21,634 nucleotides of DNA from QHCE01 sp041743105 (GTDB lineage: Bacteria; Actinomycetota; Actinomycetes; Mycobacteriales; QHCE01). The stretch covers positions 1 to 21,634 of the forward strand of contig JBGTNI010000123.1 in assembly GCA_041743105.1 (NCBI GenBank), in the 5' to 3' direction. Each line of letters begins with the position of its first letter. The first letter of the stretch is position 1. Both the position numbers and the translations under genes were made by a program. Positions 1 through 7,226 of this stretch are shown in pieces. The notes beneath the pieces were generated by a model. It saw only the letters and a program-made list of their open reading frames with translations, was not told the DNA's origin and did not search any database.

Positions 1-1104
1 CGCCGCAGCGTAATCGGCGGGATTGTGCCCCGGCACCAGCAGCCCCGATTCCCCGTGACGCACCACCGTAGACAAGCCACCCACCGCCGCGGCCACCACC
101 GGTGTGCCACATGCCTGCGACTCGGCCGCGACGAGACCGAACGATTCGCTGCGGCTGGGCACCATTGTCACGTCGGCGGCGCGATACAGCTCCGCCAGCT
201 CGCGTGGCGGCAGCGGATCTATGAAGCGAACCAGCTCCGAGATGCCCAGCCTGGCGGCGAGCTTGGGCATGGATTCACCCGCCACCGCGCCGCTGCGCCC
301 GCCACAGATCACGACCGCCAATCTGCGGCGAAGATCAGGATCTAGCGCCAACTGCGCCGCCGCGTGCAGCACCACGTCGGGGCTCTTCAACGGCTGCACC
401 CGGCCCACGAACAACAGCACAAATGCGTCGGCCGCGATCCCAAAATCCCGGCGTGCCGCTACGACATCACCGGTGTTGAACGTGTCCAGGTCCACGCCGG
501 GTGACACCACGTGCATCGGCGCCAACGCCACGCCATAGCGGCCTCGCAGCTGAGCGGCCTCGTGTTCGGTGTTGGTGACCAGCGCCCTGGCCTCACCGGC
601 GATAGCCGCTTCGGCACGGAGGCGCCTCGCCGGCTCGGGCCGGTCGCCGGGCGCCAGTTGAGCATTCTTCACATGCGCCCACGTGTGGCCGGTGTGCAGC
701 AACGGGGCGTTCCACCGCCGTGCTACCCGACGACCCACCTGGCCCGAAAGCCAGTAATGCGAATGCACCGCGTCGTAGCCGCCGCTACAGCTGTCGAGCT
801 GCCGGTCTAAACCAACCCGGAGCACCCCCCAGGTGAACTCACACAGCAGCTCGGGGAGGCGGTCTTTATTGTCGCTCTCGAAAGGTCCGGCCGGAACATG
901 GCGCACCAATACCCCGGGCGCGAGCTCAACCACCGGAGGTGTTCGAGGCGACGTCGCCCGGGTGAAGATATCCACCTCTATACCCCTACGCGCCAGACGG
1001 CGTGAGGTTTGGTCGATGTAGACGTTCATGCCTCCGGCGTCGCCGGTACCGGGTTGATCCAGCGGAGAAGTGTGCATCGAGATGGTCGCAATGCGCGAAA
1101 CCAC
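1..1104 (-). CDS. mshA: D-inositol-3-phosphate glycosyltransferase MshA (C-terminus cut by window edge)
   Basis: First committed step of mycothiol synthesis: transfers GlcNAc from UDP-GlcNAc to 1L-myo-inositol-1-phosphate in the cytoplasm. The frame is open from GTG 1104 to base 1 (368 codons), so roughly 60-110 residues of the usual 430-480 are missing. The N-terminus reads ISMHTSPLDQPGTGDAGGMN, the typical MshA nucleotide-sugar/inositol-phosphate loop. Near the truncated end ESFGLVAAES is the E-x7-E motif of retaining GT4 glycosyltransferases, followed by ACGTPVVA. Start choice: an in-frame TAG lies just upstream and GGGAGAGG sits about 8 bases before the GTG, so this start uses a Shine-Dalgarno site. 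It follows murB by 29 bases on the same strand and is probably cotranscribed with it. Identification is secure; only the end is unseen. Confidence 0.95.
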   Translation of the reverse strand, partial: MVSRIATISMHTSPLDQPGTGDAGGMNVYIDQTSRRLARRGIEVDIFTRATSPRTPPVVELAPGVLVRHVPAGPFESDNKDRLPELLCEFTWGVLRVGLDRQLDSCSGGYDAVHSHYWLSGQVGRRVARRWNAPLLHTGHTWAHVKNAQLAPGDRPEPARRLRAEAAIAGEARALVTNTEHEAAQLRGRYGVALAPMHVVSPGVDLDTFNTGDVVAARRDFGIAADAFVLLFVGRVQPLKSPDVVLHAAAQLALDPDLRRRLAVVICGGRSGAVAGESMPKLAARLGISELVRFIDPLPPRELAELYRAADVTMVPSRSESFGLVAAESQACGTPVVAAAVGGLSTVVRHGESGLLVPGHNPADYAAA

Positions 1105-1133
1105 GGCGATTACCTCTCCCTATTACCTACTGG

Positions 1134-2219
1134 CTACAGCTGCTCGCCTAGCAGCACGGGTTCGTGCTCTAGCTCAACACCGTACCGGTGTGAGACCTTG
1201 TGGCGGATCTGTCGCGCTAAATCAAGCAGCTGGGCAGTGGTTCCGTCGTAGTTGACCAACGCGAGAGTGTGCTTCGACGAGATACCGACGCCACCGCAGC
1301 GATGTCCCTTGACAAAGCCCACCTGTTCGATCAACCACGCCGCCGCCAATTTGATTCCACCGTCGGTAACCTCCCAGTGCGGAATCTGATCGCCAGGTTG
1401 CCCCACCGCATCGGCTAGGCGCGCAAACCGCGCCGCGGAGATCACCGGATTGATGAAGAACGACCCCGCACTGCGGGTATCCGGATCGGCTGCGTCGATC
1501 ACCATGCCCTTGCCCGCCCGAAGCGACAGCACAGCTACTCGAACGTCGGTCAACAGGGGCCGCTGGCCCTCCGTGTAACTTTGCCCCTCCGCGCAACACA
1601 GTCGCTGGCTCAGCTCGCCGTAGCGTGGCGGCGCTCCCCGAGTGTCGCGCCGTAGCCGCAGCACGACCTCCAGCACCACGTAGCGCTGCGAGCGTTTGAA
1701 CACACTCGCGCGGAAGGCGAAGCCGCACTCGTCGAGCGTGAGCTCGATGACGGCGTCGCGCTCGCGGTCGTACACCGAAACCGACTCCACAACCTCGGCG
1801 ATCTCTTGCCCGTACGCGCCCACGTTCTGGATCGGCGTCGCTCCCACCGAACCCGGGATCCCCGACAAGCACTCCACACCGGCATAGCCTCGAGCCACGC
1901 ACCACGCCACCAGCTCATCGAGCGGATGACCGGCTGCGACCCGAAGCAACACGTGGTGCCTATCCTCGGCAAGGACCGTGATTCCAGTCGAGCGCACCAG
2001 TACCACAGTGCCCGCGAAACCGGCATCACCGATCACCACGTTGCTACCGCCGGCTAGCACGAACACCGGCAGCTGTGCGTCATGAGCCATAGCCTCACGC
2101 AGCGCAGTCACTATCTGCGGGGCGTCATACACCTCAATCAGTGCCTGCGCAGCGCCCCCCAGCTGTAGCGTCGTCAGAGGGGCCAGCGGCACCCAACGTT
2201 GCACTCTAGGTCCCTGCAT
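1134..2219 (-). CDS. murB: UDP-N-acetylenolpyruvoylglucosamine reductase MurB
   Basis: FAD- and NADPH-dependent reduction of UDP-GlcNAc-enolpyruvate to UDP-MurNAc, the second committed step of peptidoglycan precursor synthesis. Visible motifs: LAPLTTLQLGG near the N-terminus, FVLAGGSNVVIGD (FAD pyrophosphate loop), SGIPGSVGATPIQNVGAYG in the middle, SAGSFFINP (serine proton donor region) and the C-terminal LEHEPVLLG with the conserved glutamate. Length 361 aa is normal for actinobacterial MurB. Start choice: the reading frame is open up to 2342, but TAATCT (2227-2232) stands exactly 7 bases before ATG 2219, which fits a leaderless start; the extra upstream codons would run through a perfect inverted repeat and do not look like MurB. 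ATG 2246 (9 codons longer) is the main alternative. First gene of a likely murB-mshA operon. Confidence 0.95.
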   Translation of the reverse strand: MQGPRVQRWVPLAPLTTLQLGGAAQALIEVYDAPQIVTALREAMAHDAQLPVFVLAGGSNVVIGDAGFAGTVVLVRSTGITVLAEDRHHVLLRVAAGHPLDELVAWCVARGYAGVECLSGIPGSVGATPIQNVGAYGQEIAEVVESVSVYDRERDAVIELTLDECGFAFRASVFKRSQRYVVLEVVLRLRRDTRGAPPRYGELSQRLCCAEGQSYTEGQRPLLTDVRVAVLSLRAGKGMVIDAADPDTRSAGSFFINPVISAARFARLADAVGQPGDQIPHWEVTDGGIKLAAAWLIEQVGFVKGHRCGGVGISSKHTLALVNYDGTTAQLLDLARQIRHKVSHRYGVELEHEPVLLGEQL

Positions 2220-2226
2220 GGGCTCG

Positions 2227-2232
2227 AGATTA
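2227..2232 (-). promoter_or_regulatory. -10 box of murB (leaderless type)
   Basis: TAATCT on the minus strand, 7 bases before ATG 2219, matches the actinobacterial TANNNT -10 consensus. A transcript starting at the usual distance would begin at or next to the start codon. The -35 position (about 2250-2255) lies inside one arm of the 15-bp inverted repeat at 2242-2306. Confidence 0.5.
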
Positions 2233-2241
2233 ACCACCCAT

Positions 2242-2306
2242 GCCATGAACGTGACAGCACGGCCGGTTTTGAGGGTAAAATGCGGCCCTGGTGTCACGTT
2301 CATGGC
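2242..2306. repeat. Perfect 15-bp inverted repeat between divergent murB and MDMPI promoters
   Basis: GCCATGAACGTGACA at 2242-2256 is the exact reverse complement of TGTCACGTTCATGGC at 2292-2306, with 35 bases between. The spacer holds a weaker inner pairing (GGCCG 2261-2265 with CGGCC 2283-2287, and TTTT with AAAA), so the whole element could fold into an extended hairpin. One arm covers the expected -35 of murB; the other is upstream of the promoter of the divergent gene at 2359. It could be a two-site operator for a dimeric regulator or a structural element. The function is inferred; the repeat is seen directly. Confidence 0.75.
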
Positions 2307-2346
2307 GGTAGCAACGCTCGGTGCCGGAATAGAGCGGCGCAACCTC

Positions 2347-2352
2347 TAGGCT
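2347..2352 (+). promoter_or_regulatory. -10 box of the MDMPI-family gene (leaderless type)
   Basis: TAGGCT followed by six bases and GTG 2359. The same TAGGCTAA-N4-GTG arrangement occurs at 10581 before the mscS gene. No Shine-Dalgarno site is seen. Confidence 0.55.
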
Positions 2353-2358
2353 AAGAAT

Positions 2359-3123
2359 GTGAGCATGAATAAAGACTCCTGGTTGGCAGCACTAGACGAC
2401 CAAGCCGCCCAGTTTCGGGCGGCCGTCATGGATGGCGACCTGCAACAGACACTGGGAAAAGAGGTGCCTTCCTGCCCAGGCTGGAGCGTCGAAGATCTCA
2501 TCGCCCACCTCGGCACAGCTTATGGCCGTGTCGTGGAGTATGTGCAGCTAGCGGGAGCGCAACCCAGCGGCGACCCCGCCATCAAGGCCCCCGGTGGCCC
2601 AGCAGTCGTGGAATGGTGGGACGCGCAACTGCACGCCGTGCGGCAAGTACTGCACAGCGCAGAGCCAGAGGATCCGGCGTGGCACTGGTTCCACAAACCG
2701 CAGCAGGCCGCTTTCTTCCATCGCCGCATGGCGCACGAAACCGCGATGCACCGGTGGGACGCCCAGATGTCAATTGGCTTGCCCGAGCCGATAGACCCTC
2801 CAGAATTGGCGGCCGACGGCATAGACGAAGTGCTCGACACCTTTCTGCCTAGTGACTTAAGTCTTGCCGAACGGATCACCGTCACCGGGGTGGTACGTTT
2901 GGCCGCCACCGACATAGATGTCCACTGGGTGGTGCGCATCCGCGAAGGCGGAGTGACTCTGCTCGACACCGGCAGCTGGTTCGACACCGAACCTGAGGTT
3001 GCCGCCGTGGCGCAAGCCACCGCTAGCGACCTGCTACTCGCTCTCTGCGGGCGGGTACCGATCTCGATCACCGACACCCGTGGTGAACTGGCGCTGATCG
3101 AGCTGCTCCGCGTCACGCGCTAG
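2359..3123 (+). CDS. Maleylpyruvate isomerase family (MDMPI/DinB-like) mycothiol-dependent enzyme
   Basis: Member of the DinB-like four-helix superfamily whose founder is the zinc- and mycothiol-dependent maleylpyruvate isomerase of Corynebacterium glutamicum. The N-terminal domain has the CPGWSVEDLIAHLG motif and, with GTG 2359 as codon 1, His50, Glu127 and His131 (in RRMAHETAMHRWDAQ) stand where the family's metal-binding H-E-H triad is found. The C-terminal ~110 residues are the MDMPI_C-type domain. Length 254 aa is typical. The true substrate is unknown; this large actinobacterial family includes many uncharacterised thiol transferases, so maleylpyruvate isomerisation should not be assumed. 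ATG 2365 is an alternative start, but the leaderless promoter favours GTG 2359. It converges on the DUF2516 gene with only 13 bases between stops. Confidence 0.88.
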   Translation: MSMNKDSWLAALDDQAAQFRAAVMDGDLQQTLGKEVPSCPGWSVEDLIAHLGTAYGRVVEYVQLAGAQPSGDPAIKAPGGPAVVEWWDAQLHAVRQVLHSAEPEDPAWHWFHKPQQAAFFHRRMAHETAMHRWDAQMSIGLPEPIDPPELAADGIDEVLDTFLPSDLSLAERITVTGVVRLAATDIDVHWVVRIREGGVTLLDTGSWFDTEPEVAAVAQATASDLLLALCGRVPISITDTRGELALIELLRVTR

Positions 3124-3136
3124 CGCGAAGATGTAG

Positions 3137-3448
3137 CTACCAGTTGCCGCTGATGGCGTCCTTGATCGCCGGCCGGACATCGAGCAGGTATACCAGTCCC
3201 GCCGTGAGCGCAACCAACCCGAACAACGTCGACAAGAACGACAGCAGTAGCGACAGCAGCGCCGCACCCGCGATAATCAGCAGCCAAGCGCCTTTACTCA
3301 GCGTGCCAACCGCGGTGAAAGCGTCGGCACGCTGTCTCGCACAGTGGGCAAACGCCCAGACGACCACAATGATGCCGACGACCAGGATGGCCAGGTCAAT
3401 GACGCTAACGACGGGCAGCACCCAGAACCGGGAATCACCAAACGACAT
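3137..3448 (-). CDS. DUF2516 family small membrane protein
   Basis: 103-residue protein of unknown function. Its N-terminal hydrophobic segment runs roughly from residue 11 to 36. A second long hydrophobic region, roughly residues 50-90, is probably two adjoining helices. It ends with DVRPAIKDAISGNW, resembling the VRPA...G.W ending I recall for DUF2516 proteins (Rv0476-like). It lies directly downstream of the ygfZ-like gene: 9 bases separate the ygfZ stop from the ATG. Its own TAGGGT -10 box overlaps that stop codon, so it may have a leaderless promoter as well as readthrough from ygfZ. No Shine-Dalgarno is evident. Confidence 0.8.
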   Translation of the reverse strand: MSFGDSRFWVLPVVSVIDLAILVVGIIVVVWAFAHCARQRADAFTAVGTLSKGAWLLIIAGAALLSLLLSFLSTLFGLVALTAGLVYLLDVRPAIKDAISGNW

Positions 3449-3454
3449 GCCTTG

Positions 3455-3460
3455 ACCCTA
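3455..3460 (-). promoter_or_regulatory. -10 box of the DUF2516 gene, overlapping the ygfZ stop codon
   Basis: TAGGGT on the minus strand, followed by six bases and ATG 3448. Its TAG is the ygfZ stop codon (3458-3460). Spacing equals that of the other leaderless starts here. Confidence 0.45.
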
Positions 3461-4636
3461 TTCCGTTCGTGACGCATGCTCGACCTGACCCCTACTTGCG
3501 CGACCCCTGAACTCCGCCACAGCGCGCCTCCCCGCCCCGGCTTCGCCGCCGCCGGGTACCGACTCCACTGCCGCGTCGACGTCGGAGTCGATCGCGGCAC
3601 GCGCCCCGGCCACTTCTAGAACCACGTCATCGCCGATCCCCCGCTTCACCAGCGCCAGCGCCACGTTACCTAGTTCATAGTGGCGGACGGCCGTACCGAT
3701 GAATCCGACCTCGCTGCCCTCGCGCAGCACCGGCGTACCGGAGGCGGGTAGCTGATCGCTGCTGCCGTCCAGGTGAATCAGGACCAAGCGACGCGGCGGC
3801 TGGCCCAAGTTGTGGACCTTAGCTACGGTCTCCTGCCCCGGATAGCAGCCCTTATCCAATGCGACGGCGCTGCTCACCCACCGGACTTCATGCGGCATGG
3901 TCCGATCGTCGGTCTCGCTGCCCAGTCGGGGACGGCGCGCCGCCACTCGCAGTGCCTCGTAAGCGTCCATGCCACACAGCGCGGCGCCTGCCTCCTCAAG
4001 CTGGTCTCGCACGTGTGTCAGCCGCGCCCGCGGCAGCAGCAGATCGAACGCGTGCGGCGTCGGCCACGGCACCTGCCGAAGCCAGCCACCGCGAGCGAGG
4101 GAACAGACCGGCCAGACTGTCCCGGGAGGACCTAAGTCATTTGGAAGCTGCCGAACCAGCCCCGCGCGGACCAGCAACGCACCGGCATCGGGACCCAGCA
4201 CTGACAGCGTTGCCCACTCCGCGGAGACATCGCCCGGCTCGACCCGCAACAGAAAGCGCATCGCCGAAAGAAACGCCAACAAGGCAGCGGCTGAACCCGG
4301 CTCGGTATCGAGCCACACAGTGGTGCCGTCTTCGGTGATCAGCGCATGATGTGCGATACGGCCTTGGGGGGTGAGGATCAACGCGTCGGTACCCGTCTGG
4401 GCCGCGAGCGCAGCCGTGTGCTGTGTGGTAAGGGTATGCAGCCAGGACAACCGGTCCTCACCGGTGATGGCAACCATCTCGCGATTACTGCGATCGACGA
4501 TGCCTACCCGTTCTGATAAAGCGCGCTGTTCGGCGAACGGGTCCCCATAGTGGGCGGCCACACATCCGTCGCGGCCATAGCCAGCGACGGCGGATATCGT
4601 GCGAACACTCAGGTACGGGACTGGGTTATCGGCCAC
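3458..4636 (-). CDS. ygfZ: YgfZ/GcvT-type folate-binding protein
   Basis: Member of the YgfZ branch of the aminomethyltransferase (GcvT) fold; in E. coli YgfZ binds tetrahydrofolate and supports repair or assembly of iron-sulfur enzymes. The signature KGCYPGQE is present near residue 260. The N-terminal half shows the GcvT-like segment GDPFAEQRALSERVGIVDRS and GEDRLSWLHTLTTQ. At 392 aa it is longer than E. coli YgfZ (about 326) because of an N-terminal extension and a Gly/Ala/Arg-rich, probably disordered tail of about 35 residues. It is divergent from pabC, an arrangement that matches Rv0811c-Rv0812 as I remember it, which fits a folate theme. Start GTG 4636 is supported by a TATGCT box six bases upstream. 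Confidence 0.9.
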   Translation of the reverse strand: MADNPVPYLSVRTISAVAGYGRDGCVAAHYGDPFAEQRALSERVGIVDRSNREMVAITGEDRLSWLHTLTTQHTAALAAQTGTDALILTPQGRIAHHALITEDGTTVWLDTEPGSAAALLAFLSAMRFLLRVEPGDVSAEWATLSVLGPDAGALLVRAGLVRQLPNDLGPPGTVWPVCSLARGGWLRQVPWPTPHAFDLLLPRARLTHVRDQLEEAGAALCGMDAYEALRVAARRPRLGSETDDRTMPHEVRWVSSAVALDKGCYPGQETVAKVHNLGQPPRRLVLIHLDGSSDQLPASGTPVLREGSEVGFIGTAVRHYELGNVALALVKRGIGDDVVLEVAGARAAIDSDVDAAVESVPGGGEAGAGRRAVAEFRGRASRGQVEHASRTE

Positions 4637-4642
4637 GTGTCG

Positions 4643-4648
4643 AGCATA
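4643..4648 (-). promoter_or_regulatory. -10 box of ygfZ (leaderless type)
   Basis: TATGCT on the minus strand, then six bases, then GTG 4636. The divergent pabC promoter lies about 105 bases away. Confidence 0.5.
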
Positions 4649-4752
4649 ACTACTGTGATGAGACTGAGCTATTCCTTACTAAGTCAGCGGAGAAAGTAGC
4701 TCACTCTTCAGGACAATAAACTGCGCTTATCCAGCTATTTCGTTCCGATGAG

Positions 4753-4758
4753 TAAGGT
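4753..4758 (+). promoter_or_regulatory. -10 box of pabC (leaderless type)
   Basis: TAAGGT, then six bases, then GTG 4765. The AAGG inside it is 7 bases from the GTG and could instead act as a weak ribosome site, so the leaderless reading is likely but not proven. Confidence 0.45.
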
Positions 4759-4764
4759 ACCGCC

Positions 4765-5652
4765 GTGAGTAATATGGCCCCGCCGGTGCTGGCGGTACTA
4801 CGACCAGGGTCCGGACCTGAGTTGGTTCCGCTCGACCAACCGTTGCTTCGCGCCGACGACGTAGCGGCCACGCGTGGCGACGGGGCGTTCGAGACCATGC
4901 ACATCCGGGCGGATGGGGCATGGTTGTTGGATGCCCACCTGCGGCGGCTGGCCCACTCCGCCGCGGTTCTCGACCTGACATTGCCAGCACGAGAGCAGCT
5001 AAAAGGCGTGGTGGCTACCGCGATAGCAGGCTGGCAGGAACGCTGCGCCGCTCAGCAACGCAATGGAGAGGCGGGCGTAAAGCTGATCTGCTCCGGAGGG
5101 CCGGAGTACGCACCCGAGCTCGGTCCCACCATCTACGCGCTGGCCTTCGGTGTCTCCGAGCGGCTCCTCGTCGCGCGACGCGACGGGCTGGCGCTGACCA
5201 GCTTGAGTTTCGGTTATCCGGCAGGTGGGCGCTCCCACGCGCCATGGCTGCTTCCAGGATGCAAGACACTGTCCTATGCGACGAATATGGCGACTCTACG
5301 TCGAGCCACCCTCGGGGGCTTTGACGACGCGCTGCTGATCTCGTCGGATGGCTACGTATTAGAGGGTTCCACCTCCACGGTGGTCTGGGCGGTCGGTAAT
5401 GCGCTCCACACCGTCCCGACCGACACCGGCATCTTGGCAAGCGTCACCGTGGGGTACTTGTTTGAGAACGCGCACAGCCTGGGCTTGGGCACGCATCGGC
5501 GGATGATCACCCTGCCCGAGCTTCAACGCGTGGACAGCGTCTGGCTGTGCTCCAGCCTCCGTGGCATTGTCGAGGTGACATCGCTCGACGGACAGAAGCT
5601 GCGCAGCAGCCACCTCACCCCGCAGTTGAGCGAGCTGTTGGGCTTTGGGTAA
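4765..5652 (+). CDS. pabC: Aminodeoxychorismate lyase (class IV PLP aminotransferase fold)
   Basis: Converts 4-amino-4-deoxychorismate to p-aminobenzoate and pyruvate for folate synthesis. Class IV aminotransferase landmarks: RGDGAFETM near residue 38, the PLP lysine Lys167 in LPGCKTLSYATNMATLRRA, then ALLISSDGYVLEGSTSTV with the conserved glutamate, and a C-terminal SSLRGIVEV. Length 295 aa is standard. Branched-chain or D-amino-acid aminotransferases share this fold, but size, motifs and the divergent folate-binding YgfZ favour PabC. GTG 4765 is chosen because of the TAAGGT-N6 spacing. It converges with the nitrobindin gene, 13 bases stop to stop. Confidence 0.88.
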   Translation: MSNMAPPVLAVLRPGSGPELVPLDQPLLRADDVAATRGDGAFETMHIRADGAWLLDAHLRRLAHSAAVLDLTLPAREQLKGVVATAIAGWQERCAAQQRNGEAGVKLICSGGPEYAPELGPTIYALAFGVSERLLVARRDGLALTSLSFGYPAGGRSHAPWLLPGCKTLSYATNMATLRRATLGGFDDALLISSDGYVLEGSTSTVVWAVGNALHTVPTDTGILASVTVGYLFENAHSLGLGTHRRMITLPELQRVDSVWLCSSLRGIVEVTSLDGQKLRSSHLTPQLSELLGFG

Positions 5653-5665
5653 GCAGGTGCGAGAA

Positions 5666-6238
5666 TCAGTGGTTTGAGGACGCGCCGTTAGCCGAGGCGT
5701 TCGCCGAACTCACCCGAGCGAGTCGCGCGGAGATGTGCGGCCGCAACGGCTCCCCCAGCGCGGCAAGGTCCACCGCGTAGAGCAGCGCTCCCGCCACGAT
5801 TCCGTACAACCGACGGCTAGCACTGACCTCATGAGCGGTAACCGTGCGGGCCACCACGTCGCTGGACAGCTCCACTTTCAGACCATCGATCCGCCCGAGG
5901 TACACCTCGCTCACCCCCGTGGGATGGGCGAGCAGCACTTCCACCCCGTCCGAGGGTGCTGGTCGCCACCAACCGACCTCGCGAAATGCCGGCCGCACCG
6001 GACGACCGTCGGCGTCGATGACCCAAGCCCGAGACTCGTAGCTCAGAAAGGGTCGTCCGTCGTGGCTAATCGTGATCTCTTGCGCGAAGTCGTAGTCGCT
6101 GTCTTCTGGAAAGCCACCCTTTCCGGTACCGCGCCAGAATCCGACGAACGGCAACAGGCCCAGCAAGGACTGGTCCAAATCTGGTCCACGGCGAAGATCA
6201 TGAGACTCTTCATAGGGATAATGCTCTAACACGCCCAT
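5666..6238 (-). CDS. Nitrobindin-like (FABP/THAP4-type) haem beta-barrel protein
   Basis: Small beta-barrel of the nitrobindin family; related mycobacterial and plant proteins bind ferric haem and react with NO or peroxynitrite. The family signature G-x-W-x-G-x-G-x-G appears as GFWRGTGKGGF about 35 residues in, and the C-terminal segment GEPLRPHISARL carries the histidine expected to ligate haem. The final ~15 residues are Ser/Asn/Ala-rich. About 190 aa. The frame stays open upstream to 6583, but that extension reads through the DsrE gene on the other strand. ATG 6238 is given here; GTG 6232, two codons later, is 7 bases after a TAAGCT box and may be the real leaderless start. The neighbourhood YgfZ-PabC-nitrobindin resembles Rv0811c-Rv0813c. 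Confidence 0.88.
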   Translation of the reverse strand: MGVLEHYPYEESHDLRRGPDLDQSLLGLLPFVGFWRGTGKGGFPEDSDYDFAQEITISHDGRPFLSYESRAWVIDADGRPVRPAFREVGWWRPAPSDGVEVLLAHPTGVSEVYLGRIDGLKVELSSDVVARTVTAHEVSASRRLYGIVAGALLYAVDLAALGEPLRPHISARLARVSSANASANGASSNH

Positions 6239-6239
6239 T

Positions 6240-6245
6240 AGCTTA
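6240..6245 (-). promoter_or_regulatory. Probable -10 box of the nitrobindin-like gene
   Basis: TAAGCT on the minus strand, 7 bases before GTG 6232. It abuts AGAGGAG (6245-6251), the ribosome site of the divergent DsrE gene, so the two genes' control signals touch. Confidence 0.35.
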
Positions 6246-6260
6246 GAGGAGCCATCCAGG

Positions 6261-6614
6261 ATGCTCGTCATCAAAGCCACCGCCGGCGCCGACGCCCCCG
6301 AGCGCTGCTCACAAGCCTTCACCGTCGCCGCAACGGCGGTGGCCGCTGGAGTCGGCGTGTCGCTGTGGCTGACCGGGGAATCAGCGTGGTTCGCCCTGCC
6401 CGGTCGTGCGGCACAGTTCCAACTCCCGCACAGCGCGCCACTGCCAGAGCTACTCGACGCAGTCCGGGTGGGTGGCACCGTGACTCTGTGCACGCAGTGC
6501 GCGGCACGCCGCGGCATCGGCGAAAGCGACGTGATGGACGGGGTCCGGATAGCGGGCGCAGTAGTCTTCGTGGAAGAGATCACTCAACGCGGTGCCCAGG
6601 CGCTGGTGTACTAA
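6261..6614 (+). CDS. DsrE family protein
   Basis: 117-residue protein resembling the DsrE/DsrF-like sulfur-relay fold. Supporting features are the opening beta strand MLVIKATAGADAPERCSQAF, the alternating hydrophobic pattern, and TVTLCTQCAARRG with a C-x2-C pair where many DsrE proteins keep a functional cysteine. The C-terminus (DGVRIAGAVVFVEEITQRGA) fits the family. Start ATG 6261 has AGAGGAG 9 bases upstream. It is divergent from the nitrobindin gene with 22 bases between start codons, so shared control is likely. The biochemical role is unknown; a peroxiredoxin- or sulfur-transfer-like activity is only a family-level guess. Confidence 0.75.
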   Translation: MLVIKATAGADAPERCSQAFTVAATAVAAGVGVSLWLTGESAWFALPGRAAQFQLPHSAPLPELLDAVRVGGTVTLCTQCAARRGIGESDVMDGVRIAGAVVFVEEITQRGAQALVY

Positions 6615-6736
6615 GAGGTCGAGACCGCTCGAGTGCGCTTCCAAGCAAAAGCCCATATGGCTTGCTGGAACGTGCAGTAATCCGAGGCCACGGCGTTGAA
6701 TTCGCTCCTGGCTACGCCACACGATTCGAGGGAAAA

Positions 6737-7126
6737 ATGTTACGGAAACTCTGCGCCGCGCTGGCGGTCACCGCCGCGACAGCGACTCTGTTCACCATCA
6801 GCACCAGCCCGGCAAGCGCAAGCAATGGAAATACCGGCCCCTGCATCAGCCTCTTTGTGGAGTACACGTCCGAAGACCAAAACATCAAACATGTCAGCTA
6901 CGTTGAGGCTAGGAACACCTGTGCTACTTACTTCGGACATTTCAACATCTCAGGTGCTATACGTCCGAATCCGGATGCCGATCTGGCCACGAACCAACCG
7001 TTCCGTCAAAACGTCGACCACACATTTTCCACAGAGAAAGCAGTGCCGAGATTCTGTGCTACCGGCTATGAACGCAACGGCGGCGGGCACATCAACCGAG
7101 GTAGTGTATGCGTCGACGTGGTTTAG
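6737..7126 (+). CDS. Small secreted four-cysteine protein, unknown function
   Basis: 129 residues with a clear Sec signal peptide: MLRKL, a hydrophobic core, then PASASN with likely cleavage after residue 28. The mature ~101 residues contain exactly four cysteines (Cys36, 62, 107, 125), which suggests two disulfides, and a pattern of short beta-type segments (HVSYVEARNTCATYFGHFNISG). No family is recognised. The frame is open upstream to 6365 but ATG 6737 is preferred because it has GAGGG close upstream and begins the signal peptide. It stands alone, 122 bases after the DsrE gene, and is more AT-rich than its neighbours by eye, which may indicate recent acquisition. Confidence 0.7.
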   Translation: MLRKLCAALAVTAATATLFTISTSPASASNGNTGPCISLFVEYTSEDQNIKHVSYVEARNTCATYFGHFNISGAIRPNPDADLATNQPFRQNVDHTFSTEKAVPRFCATGYERNGGGHINRGSVCVDVV

Positions 7127-7226
7127 CTGATAGCTAGACGGGCGCCACGCGCCATCCTGAAGAATGGTCGCTAATGCCACCTTAGAAGTTGCTATATCTC
7201 AGACATAGCGAGCCGGTGCCAGAGCG

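Noticed and set aside
2220..2342. N-terminal extension of MurB by up to 41 residues
   Set aside because: It would translate the 15-bp inverted repeat and its spacer, has no MurB-like content, and a leaderless box sits right before ATG 2219.
2359..3123. Calling this gene maleylpyruvate isomerase outright
   Set aside because: Only the fold and metal triad are visible; no gentisate pathway genes are nearby, so only the family name is given.
6365..6736. Upstream extension of the secreted-protein frame to a 253-aa ORF
   Set aside because: It overlaps the DsrE gene in another frame and would bury a clear signal peptide in the middle of the protein.
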